Below are positions 57,905-64,000 of a stretch of 64,000 bases of DNA, piece by piece (position 1 is the first letter of the stretch; every line of letters starts with the position of its first letter). The notes under the pieces were generated by a model. The model ran no database searches and was not told where the DNA came from. It was given only the letters and a program-made list of their open reading frames with translations. Source of the DNA: Rhizobacter sp. Root404 (GTDB lineage Bacteria > Pseudomonadota > Gammaproteobacteria > Burkholderiales > Burkholderiaceae_C); assembly GCF_001425865.1 (NCBI RefSeq), contig NZ_LMDS01000005.1, positions 808,890 to 872,889 on the forward strand, in the 5' to 3' direction. The position numbers were made by a program, and so were the translations under genes.

Positions 57905-58278
57905 ATGGCCAAACTACTAAAAGACCCAGTTGCCCCAGGTGACGGCGCAGTCGTCGGCGCCGCTCCGGGTGCGGGCGAAGAAGTTTTGGTGTCTGAACTT
58001 CCGCTCGAGCTCGAACCAGAGCCTGCTCCGGAGCCGCTTGGACCGCCCGGGCGCCCGAAGATTCTTGTCGGGACCGCGTCATGACTGACCCGGGACTTAT
58101 CAAGTGTGGTCGCTTCTACCCCAAGGGCTGCAACTCAGCCGAAGCGCGGCTCCGTTACTACGCGACCCGGTTTCCGATGGTCGAGGTCAACAGCAGTTAC
58201 TACGCGCTACCGAGCAGCAGCAATGCCGAACTCTGGGCCGAGCGAACGCCGCCGGACTTCAACTTCAACATCATGACG
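57905..58278 (+). pseudogene. DUF72 family protein, frameshifted and 3'-truncated
   Basis: The first frame (ATG 57905) gives a Pro/Glu-rich lead and GPPGRPKILVGTAS, then TGA. The next frame continues TDPGLIKCGRFYPKGCNSAE, then RFPMVEVNSSYYALPSSSNA. DUF72 proteins read VGTASWTDP at this point, so one lost G (TGG to TG) near 58083 restores the frame. Homology ends about residue 125 of roughly 300 (DFNFNIM), where unrelated minus-strand sequence begins. The reading MTDPGLI from 58081 would be a broken fragment. Confidence 0.75.
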
Positions 58279-58279
58279 G

Positions 58280-58550
58280 CCGTTTTGTTGTCGCCCGAGA
58301 CGAACGAGTCAGCGGCTGCCCCCATGACCTGCCTGCGCATCATCCATGACCACGAGCCGAATCGGTTCGCTGCTTCGTCATAAGGCACGCCCTTGTTTTG
58401 CTCGGGCAGAACGGGGTTGCCCACCCACAACATGCCGTGCTGCATGCTGAAGATGAACTTCGACAGAAGCGTCGACTGCTTGTCGCTGATGGGAGTGACG
58501 ACACCGTGAATCCCGCAGCCACCTTGCCTTTGAGCCTCTGCGTTCTCCAC
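58280..58550 (-). pseudogene. NADPH-dependent FMN reductase relic
   Basis: The minus strand encodes SDKQSTLLSKFIFSMQHGML, then WVGNPVLPEQNKGVPYDEAA and NRFGSWSW, close to the C-terminal third of flavodoxin-fold NADPH-dependent FMN reductases (WrbA-like). The N-terminal half is absent; the end merges into the DUF72 remnant in opposite orientation. It is a fragment left by deletion or insertion. Confidence 0.55.
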
Positions 58551-58594
58551 AGGCCGCCGGTGGCGCCCATGAAGGACTTGAACGGACCTACTTC

Positions 58595-58921
58595 GTGGTC
58601 CGCGGCCGCCTTTGGCGAAAGTTCAATCCCGAGCTGCCGCAGGCCGAGCGCAGGCGTCACGTGGACGCGCTGATGCATGCACGGCGCATGCTGAGAGGAA
58701 ACGTCCCGCCGGTGGTCCGGTCTATGGCCAGTCTGCTGGTCGATGAGGCAAAGACAGCGCTTGGCAAACGCGGAAATGTATGGTGGACCGATGATGCGCC
58801 GGACTACAACCGAAAAATGGCCACGTGCACGTTCTTTGCCGGGCGGTACCGCGCCGTGACAGTCGATGTCGACCAGCCCACCAAGCTCAGCGCGAACGCG
58901 GCGGCCTCGTCGTCGCTTTGA
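58595..58921 (+). CDS. Truncated copy of the 129-aa conserved protein
   Basis: A 108-residue reading from GTG, VRGRLWRKFNPELPQAERRR, then GNVWWTDDAPDYNRKMATCT, about 70 percent identical by eye to 53651-54040. The first 20 residues of the other copy (SDKYPSTPDG) are missing; the duplication starts at TYFVV, so this gene has lost its natural start and ribosome site. It may be a pseudogene or be translated from GTG 58595. The frame is still open and the changes are mostly conservative. Confidence 0.5.
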   Translation: MVRGRLWRKFNPELPQAERRRHVDALMHARRMLRGNVPPVVRSMASLLVDEAKTALGKRGNVWWTDDAPDYNRKMATCTFFAGRYRAVTVDVDQPTKLSANAAASSSL

Positions 58922-59093
58922 TGCGACGCAGCAAGTCGAGGTGCTCCCGTGCCGCGAGCGCAGGCGGCATCTGTTCACCCTCATGCGCGAAACTGCGCTG
59001 CGCCAGACGACGGACGAAGTTGGCGTCGCCGCCCGGGTCCGCCAGCAGCCACGCCCCGACGAACCGGTGGCACCAGGAGTCTTCTTCGCGCAT
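58887..59093 (-). CDS. Conserved small protein, 68 aa (copy 2)
   Basis: A 68-residue protein, MREEDSWCHRFVGAWLLADP, then RRLAQRSFAHEGEQMPPALA and HLDLLRRIKA, same length as copy 1 at 54006-54212. The reading frame is intact although the neighbouring genes are truncated. It overlaps the truncated 129-aa copy convergently by 35 bases. Function unknown. Confidence 0.6.
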   Translation of the reverse strand: MREEDSWCHRFVGAWLLADPGGDANFVRRLAQRSFAHEGEQMPPALAAREHLDLLRRIKATTRPPRSR

Positions 59094-59194
59094 GGCGCCA
59101 TATGGGCAAAGCGCGCTCCCGGGCTGGCGGCAAACCCGAAGTTGCGTGCCACGCTGAAGCTGTGCACGCTGACGTTTTCACTTGTCCGATTTAA

Positions 59195-59249
59195 AGGTTC
59201 CCGACTTGCCGACACCTTGCGAGCGCAGCAAGCTGGACATGCAGCCTAG
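59195..59249 (+). pseudogene. 5' relic of a helical SPTHLRR-family gene (copy D)
   Basis: The reading SRLADTLRAQQAGHAA then stop matches SRLADTLREQQALL at the start of copy C. Nothing of the rest (SPTHLRR block) follows. It marks where the right end of the duplicated segment was cut. No gene is seen from here to 59376. Confidence 0.6.
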
Positions 59250-59376
59250 CGGCGCCATTAACGAAAGGCAAATGTGCGCATATATGCACCTGTGCAGAGT
59301 CGTCGGGCTTTGCGGTCCAGTTGCTCGCGAGTTCGACAGCTCGTAGATTCCGCGAAGACCAGCAGGAGACGTCGGC

Positions 59377-60552
59377 ATGCGAAGAACGAGCGGTATGGGA
59401 CATACGCAGCGGCTCCCCGAACTGGGCGGACCGACGGTGGCGACCGTGGCCATGCTGCTCAACCGCTACGCGCACGAGTTCACGGTCATCAAGGGCGGCT
59501 GTGAGGCCGAGCTCGGGAGAATCAACCACTACCTAGTTGGCGCGCGTTTGCCTGCACTTCGCCGCGAACTCATCGACGGCTCCCATCAGCTGCTGCCTAA
59601 GGAGCACCCGATTGGCTCCAAGACGCCGGCAGGATGGCAAGCCCACTTGGCCAAGAGACGCAGCCGCAGAACCCGGACCTACGACCTGATACGGGCTATC
59701 GGCGCCACTCGCTGCGCTGATTTGTCCACCCGTCAGTTGCGTGAGCTGAGCACAACGATGAAGGCAGAAGGCTTGACTCCAAGCACGGTGCAGAAGGAAC
59801 TGGCGGTACTCAAAGCAGCGTTCAACGTGGCCATTCGCGAGTGGCATTGGGACGGATTCCGCAACCCCGCGGTCGGCATTGCACTCGGGCAGTCGCAGCA
59901 TCGCTTCGTGCGCCTGACACCAGAGCAAGAAAGCCGCCTCGTTGATGCCTTGACCGAATGCGACAACCCGCAGTTCTGGCCAATGGTTGAGCTTGCGCTG
60001 GTGAGCACGATGAGACGCGGTTCACTGTTGAAGCTCGAATGGGACAAGCTCAGCCTAGAAACCCGAGAGGTGCACGTTTGGGCGAAGGGGAGCAACGTCA
60101 CGCTGCCCCTGTCGCAGCGAGCCGTGCAACTGCTCCGAGCAGTGCCGAGAAACGACACGCCGTTCGTCTTCTCCATGAGCAAGAACGCAGTAAAGCTGGC
60201 GTGGGAGGGAGTGCGAGCGAAGGCGGGCCTCAAGTGGCTGCGTTTCGCGGACTTGCGCCATCTGGGAGCGACCTTCTATGCGCGAGCAGGTCTGAACGCA
60301 CACGAACTGCGTTTGGTACTGGGTCACAAGACGACGAAGATGGCCGAGGTGTACGTGAACCTCGTGAATACCGACGTCATCGAAGCGCTTGACAGGGCCG
60401 AAACCAAAATGCCGGTCACGCGAAGCCTACCGACAGGGGGCGTGCGCGTACGCCGTGAAACATGCACCATCATTGCCGAGCGTCGAACAGCCAGGTTGAA
60501 TGGCGAGCCCAGACTGCCGGCAAACGTCGTCCGCTTGTTCCCACGTGAATGA
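59377..60552 (+). CDS. Tyrosine recombinase/integrase with altered catalytic position
   Basis: A 391-residue tyrosine recombinase. The N-terminal half is a core-binding region (LSTRQLRELSTTMKAEGLTP, LAVLKAAFNVAIREWHW). The catalytic half shows Arg213 in VSTMRRGSLLKLEW, Lys238 in VWAKGSN, Arg294 in FADLRHLGATFYARAGL, His317 in LRLVLGHKTTKM and Tyr326 in AEVYVNLV. The usual H-x-x-R first His is Ala291 (FADLRH for FHDLRH), which may weaken activity or mark a subfamily. The ribosome site AGGAG precedes the ATG at good spacing. It overlaps the next gene by eight bases, so they are coupled. Confidence 0.85.
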   Translation: MRRTSGMGHTQRLPELGGPTVATVAMLLNRYAHEFTVIKGGCEAELGRINHYLVGARLPALRRELIDGSHQLLPKEHPIGSKTPAGWQAHLAKRRSRRTRTYDLIRAIGATRCADLSTRQLRELSTTMKAEGLTPSTVQKELAVLKAAFNVAIREWHWDGFRNPAVGIALGQSQHRFVRLTPEQESRLVDALTECDNPQFWPMVELALVSTMRRGSLLKLEWDKLSLETREVHVWAKGSNVTLPLSQRAVQLLRAVPRNDTPFVFSMSKNAVKLAWEGVRAKAGLKWLRFADLRHLGATFYARAGLNAHELRLVLGHKTTKMAEVYVNLVNTDVIEALDRAETKMPVTRSLPTGGVRVRRETCTIIAERRTARLNGEPRLPANVVRLFPRE

Positions 60553-61309
60553 AGATTCGCCTGCGGAATGGAAATACAAAAGGCCATGCGACAGCGCTTT
60601 CGTTCGGGCATATCTGAACTCAGATGCGACTCCTGTGAGTGCTGAGCCGATAGCCTCGAGCAAGGAGCAAGCGTGGACCGTCGTGCTTGAGGATTCGATA
60701 CGCGTTCTCCGCAAAGGAGTGACGGCTTCGGAGTTGAAAACTCTGCAGCGCCTGCTGGCAGTCCTTGTTGACCATGTCGACAATCTGATTCTGCAGAAGT
60801 CGGTGAGCCCGGCTGAGTGGGCTCGCGCCATGCAGGAGGACGCTGTTGCGGAGGTCGTCCTCCGCGAGGTCCATTCGCGACGCTCTCGACCCATGACTAC
60901 GGCGAAATCGATTCGCGAAGGCAAAAAGTTCATGGCGCGTGCAAAGGAAGCCGAGGCCGCCAGAACATCAGTGCTCATCGAGACCGGCGAACTCATCACC
61001 TCTGGAGAGCTGCAACGCCGCCTTCAGGTGAACCGGCAAGCCGTGAGCCGCGCACTGAAAGAGTTAAGGCTGTTTGCCGTATCAAGCCCGACCGGCGAGA
61101 GCTTTTACCCAGCTTTCTGCACGGAGGCGACGCTGGACCGCCGCTCCTTGGGGCGGGTGTCAAAAGCGCTTGGCGCGTTACCGCCGTTAGCCAAGTTCGA
61201 CTTCTTCCATCAGAAGTCCCGCCGACTGCAGGAATCGGCGCTCGATGCCTTGCGCAAGGGGCGGTTGGCCGAGGTACTGGCGGTCGCCGCTGAGTATGCG
61301 GAACGATAA
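60545..61309 (+). CDS. Helix-turn-helix protein coupled to the integrase
   Basis: A 254-residue protein, GTG start overlapping the integrase stop (reading VNEDSPAEWKYKRPC). About 130-190 holds a basic helix, then a helix-turn-helix (ELITSGELQRRLQVNRQAVS, RALKELRLFAV). The C-terminal 55 residues (LGALPPLAKFDFFHQKSRRL, ESALDALRKGRLAEVLAVA) resemble the end of MbcA/ParS-Xre antitoxin-like proteins, where a partner toxin binds, but no toxin gene is adjacent. It probably regulates the element or binds its ends. The longer frame from 60500 lies within the integrase gene. Confidence 0.7.
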   Translation: MNEDSPAEWKYKRPCDSAFVRAYLNSDATPVSAEPIASSKEQAWTVVLEDSIRVLRKGVTASELKTLQRLLAVLVDHVDNLILQKSVSPAEWARAMQEDAVAEVVLREVHSRRSRPMTTAKSIREGKKFMARAKEAEAARTSVLIETGELITSGELQRRLQVNRQAVSRALKELRLFAVSSPTGESFYPAFCTEATLDRRSLGRVSKALGALPPLAKFDFFHQKSRRLQESALDALRKGRLAEVLAVAAEYAER

Positions 61310-61394
61310 GAATTGGGGCACCGCACCTGGCGCGACGATGGACTGGAAAGCCTTTCCGCGATTGCTTGATGCCGGGGTGTGCGCCAGCCCAAAC

Positions 61395-61595
61395 TCAGTC
61401 GAGCGGTCTTCCGAACCAATGCGGACAAGCGTCGTGAGCCAACGCCAGGTCTCCTCGGTCGGGGAAGTGTCGCAGCAATGTGCGGGCTTCCTCGCGGACG
61501 TGTTCGGGCACGTCTGGAGTGGCTGACCGGTCGATGAGCCGGCGGAATTCTCGGGTGCCTAGGACCGCGTTCGTTCGTTCACGTGGCAGAGTCAT
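61395..61595 (-). CDS. BPSL0761-like small protein
   Basis: A 66-residue protein: MTLPRERTNAVLGTREFRRL, then VREEARTLLRHFPDRGDLAL and AHDACPHWFG. This looks like the BPSL0761 family (RTRAV...REFL...VR..A..LLRHFP), common small proteins of betaproteobacterial accessory DNA, of unknown role. The start at 61595 matches the family; an ATG ten codons earlier is possible. It lies downstream of tniQ, convergent with the HTH gene. Confidence 0.6.
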   Translation of the reverse strand: MTLPRERTNAVLGTREFRRLIDRSATPDVPEHVREEARTLLRHFPDRGDLALAHDACPHWFGRPLD

Positions 61596-61693
61596 ATGAG
61601 AGGCGTGAGTGTCGGTGAATAGCAAACCGTGTGGAAGCTTTTGCGGGTTGACTCGCAGTTCAGCGTTCGCCTTGGTCCGAAGGCGGCATCGCC

Positions 61694-63241
61694 TTACCTA
61701 GCTTTGCCGGTCTCGTTCTGAGGCCAGTTGGACAACGCGCGCAACCGCTGCTCGCACACGCGCAACGAAACCAAATTGAACGGGGGCTCCCAGCCAAACG
61801 TTGGCAGCGACCCTCCGACGACCTGCGCAATTGCCCATGCGAAACGCCTTGCATCGAAGGAGAAGTCTGCGGCCAGACCCAAGGACACCGCGTGGCCGTC
61901 GTCAGCTTGCGGCACGTCGACAACTCGCTCACGGATGCGACTAAGCAACTCGCTGACGCTGCGCGGATAAATTGCCATGCTGCCGTCCGTTAGGCTGAGC
62001 GACGTCAGCAGTCTCATACCGACCAGCTCGTCGGCAACACCAGGCCAGCCGAGCAGGGCATCGGCCTCTTGAAAGGTCGGCATGGCGCACACGACACGAT
62101 GCAACTCGAGGACCATATCCATGTCGTAGCCGTCGTCGCTCGGTTTACAAGCGTCGATGTTTTCAGCAGCCAGCAGTTCGTTCAGCGAAACCAACTTCAA
62201 GTTCAAATGCTCGGCAAGCTCCGGCAGGTTCAAGATGCGCGGCATGCGACTGCCGAAGGTCTCTCCTGCTGTGGGGTAAAGGGGCTTGTCGGTACCCCAG
62301 CACAACATCGCGCTGACGTCCTGGGTCAGGTTGACGTCGCTACAGGCTTCGCGCAACAGGCGCACTCGCTCGTCGCGAACAAGCCACGAGGCGTATGGCC
62401 AACGCGCCAACGCGAGGGAGCGCAAGGCGTCGGCGTCCAGTCGACCATCGACAACGGCGGAGCCCAACCGCCGCAAGGCCTGGACCCGGCGTGCAAGGGG
62501 GAGAGTCTCCAGACCCTTCTTAAGGCCGTACTCCGTGCTTTCGCCGAAGGCCGGTAGCAGCATCAAGCGAAGCAGGCCCGATAGCTCCTGCGGCTCGAGG
62601 GGAATCGTGTATGCGGCCGTTCCAAAGGCGCACGTGCGCGGCTCCTGTACCAGGCGCGCCGCCATTACGACTACCTCTTCGACCGCCGAGGGGGCCGCTG
62701 CATCGAGCGCAGCGGCGCAGGCGAGGCACCGGCTCAGCTGAGTTCTGTTGAATCCCAGGGCCACGCTGCAGGCCGGGCAGCGGTCCAGCAGCCGAACGGC
62801 ATGCCGGGTGCACACAGGTGCTTGGACGAACTCCCAGTCGACGCGTGCAAATCCGGCGTCACGCAAGCAGGGTCCACAGATAGCCTGAACTCGTCGAGAA
62901 CGGCTGTGCTCCGGCCATTCGTAGGCGCCGTGCAAGACTCGGACTTCTGTGCCGCCGTCGATTGCGGAGCTCAGCGTCGTGACTCGAAAGTGGTCAAGTG
63001 CTCCGGCGGGCGAGCGCGTCACACGCTCCAACGTCTGCAGGGCAGCGGTGCTTTGCGCAAGGTCATGAATCGAAGTGACCGGTGAGCCTCCACACTCTGC
63101 CAGGAGCCGAAACAGGTCCGCCATGCGCGGGACGACGTTCTCGGCGCAATGCCACTGGACGAAACTGGCCAGGCTCTCGGCAGGAAGCAGCGCGCGACGA
63201 ATGACGAACGAAGGGAAGGTCGGGTTACTGGAATGGAGCAT
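61694..63241 (-). CDS. tniQ: TniQ-family transposition protein
   Basis: A 515-residue protein with the TniQ/TnsD layout: PSFVIRRALLPAESLASFVQ WHC at the N-terminus, then the zinc-binding part AICGPCLRDAGFARVDWEFV, APVCTRHAVRLLDRCPACSV and LSRCLACAAA (CxxC and C-H-C-C type), and a helical C-terminus. TniQ selects targets for Tn7/Tn5053-like transposons together with the TniB/TnsC ATPase. The start at 63241 (MLHSSNPTF) matches the family; upstream is only shadow of tniB. It begins 20 bases after the tniB stop, so the two form an operon. Confidence 0.85.
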   Translation of the reverse strand: MLHSSNPTFPSFVIRRALLPAESLASFVQWHCAENVVPRMADLFRLLAECGGSPVTSIHDLAQSTAALQTLERVTRSPAGALDHFRVTTLSSAIDGGTEVRVLHGAYEWPEHSRSRRVQAICGPCLRDAGFARVDWEFVQAPVCTRHAVRLLDRCPACSVALGFNRTQLSRCLACAAALDAAAPSAVEEVVVMAARLVQEPRTCAFGTAAYTIPLEPQELSGLLRLMLLPAFGESTEYGLKKGLETLPLARRVQALRRLGSAVVDGRLDADALRSLALARWPYASWLVRDERVRLLREACSDVNLTQDVSAMLCWGTDKPLYPTAGETFGSRMPRILNLPELAEHLNLKLVSLNELLAAENIDACKPSDDGYDMDMVLELHRVVCAMPTFQEADALLGWPGVADELVGMRLLTSLSLTDGSMAIYPRSVSELLSRIRERVVDVPQADDGHAVSLGLAADFSFDARRFAWAIAQVVGGSLPTFGWEPPFNLVSLRVCEQRLRALSNWPQNETGKAR

Positions 63242-63261
63242 GTCGTACGAAAGCGCTGCGG

Positions 63262-64000
63262 TCAGGTAACGTCTGATTTGGTCAGCCGCGCGTTCAGCTG
63301 CGCGGCCAGCGACGTCACTGTGTCGATGGGAAGCGAAAAGGGGTCGTGCTTGTCGTGCCGAAGCCGGCGCGGCGCGACGGCGCGCCACGCGGCGCTGAAA
63401 TGCACAGGCCCGACGGACGCGGCGCCGGCAATGGCGCCGTTGGCGCATGCCCGACGCACCAAGCTGACCAAGCGGCCGAACGAACCTTGGCCACCGAGAT
63501 AGAGGCGCTTGAGCATGTCACGGGAAGCCAGCGCGTACCCCGGCGCGCAGACGAGTACGGCGTCCATCGCCTCGAGCACCTCGCGCAGGTCGAGTAGGTC
63601 GTCGTTCAAGTCGAGCCGCAGGTCCTCGAGATACTCGCGTTGCTCGAAGCGCATCGGCAGGCCGTCGCTGCCGTCAAGGAAGGCATCGACAGAGAGTGGG
63701 CCCATGGCGATGATGGGTTTCGGATAGGCCGATACGACGGTCTTCAGGGTAGAGGCCATGGCGACGCGCTTGTTTCCGCTTTTTCCTTCGAACGCGTGGT
63801 GCAGTTCGTCTAGCCCCAGGCCCAGGGCGTCACTGCGGGCCGCTGCCAACTTCTTGAACCGCTCTTCGAGTTGCCCGCGCGTCCCCGATTGCGACACCGG
63901 GTCACCGTGCGCTGCGAGCAGCATCTGCAGTAGGTCTCGGGGAGTCGTTTCCGACGACAGCGTCACGATGGGCAGCGGACTGGGCTGTTCCGGCGAGCGC
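63262..64000 (-). CDS. tniB: TniB-like AAA+ ATPase, partial at window edge
   Basis: The last 245 codons of a TniB/TnsC-type ATPase; the frame is open to the edge (RSPEQPSPLPIVTLSSETTP), so the P-loop is outside. Visible: the strand-helix SETTPRDLLQMLLAAHGDPV, a Walker B-like LGLGLDELHHAFEG with Asp-Glu and HH, and ALASRDMLKRLYLGGQGSFG with RLVSLVRRACANGAIAGA, the conserved helical end of TniB. It feeds ATP-bound target information to the transposase. The transposase gene, usually next upstream, would lie beyond 64 kb. Confidence 0.8.
   Translation of the reverse strand, partial: RSPEQPSPLPIVTLSSETTPRDLLQMLLAAHGDPVSQSGTRGQLEERFKKLAAARSDALGLGLDELHHAFEGKSGNKRVAMASTLKTVVSAYPKPIIAMGPLSVDAFLDGSDGLPMRFEQREYLEDLRLDLNDDLLDLREVLEAMDAVLVCAPGYALASRDMLKRLYLGGQGSFGRLVSLVRRACANGAIAGAASVGPVHFSAAWRAVAPRRLRHDKHDPFSLPIDTVTSLAAQLNARLTKSDVT

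Larger units (their letters stand above)
58586..59235. repeat. Duplicated segment, copy 2 (partner 53703-54350)
   Basis: The same three-gene segment as at 53.7 kb, in the same orientation: truncated 129-aa gene, intact 68-aa gene, and the start of a helical-family gene. The left end begins at the TACTTCGTGGTCCGC block, the right end after GACTTGCCGACACC. Confidence 0.75.

Overview
The window looks like the chromosome of a high-GC betaproteobacterium, most likely Burkholderiales (Leptothrix/Rubrivivax/Comamonadaceae-like). This rests on the infB-rbfA-truB order, strong GC bias at third codon positions and E. coli-type CTGT-N8-ACAG LexA operators; the genus is inference. No rRNA, tRNA or CRISPR array was seen.

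Region 1 (1-24.7 kb) is core-like, GC-rich and tightly packed. It holds the end of infB with rbfA, truB and typA; a GNAT acetyltransferase; an orphan EF-G; a KgtP-type transporter; a PRC-barrel protein; two overlapping RNA-uridine modification genes (trhO-like and RluA-like); a CapV-like patatin divergent from a PaaK-like adenylating enzyme and mgtA; then a tightly coupled minus-strand signalling operon (PAS-GGDEF-EAL-REC, a 46-aa protein, HDOD, histidine kinase, REC-HD-GYP variant, REC) and a MocR regulator. Between trhO and the patatin gene lies a compact SOS unit: promoter, LexA box, strong ribosome site and a 27-codon ORF.

Region 2 (24.7-26.4 kb) is a scar. It contains a frame-broken GAF/PAS sensor, the decayed C-terminus of a JetD-like (DUF2399, Wadjet type II) protein, a 14-bp inverted repeat, a second LexA box in front of a 67-aa gene, and a short relic of dnaE2. 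From here on the DNA is visibly less GC-rich.

Region 3 (26.4-59.3 kb) is accessory. Its theme is DNA damage: dnaE2 and imuA-imuB, each behind its own LexA box (a split SOS mutasome), plus ku, ligD and a histidine phosphatase (non-homologous end joining). Around them are sensor kinases, response regulators, small transporters, three DUF3606 proteins, two SirB2 proteins, and a family of about 150-aa helical proteins present in three copies plus a relic, two of them directly behind soluble histidine kinases. A roughly 650-bp segment occurs twice (53.7 and 58.6 kb). Pseudogenes are common (DUF2798, DUF72, FMN reductase, one helical-family copy).

Region 4 (59.3-64 kb) is mobile-element territory: a tyrosine recombinase with one altered catalytic position overlapping a helix-turn-helix gene, then on the minus strand a BPSL0761-like small gene, tniQ, and a tniB-like ATPase gene cut by the window edge. 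The transposase subunit(s) must lie beyond 64 kb if the unit is complete.
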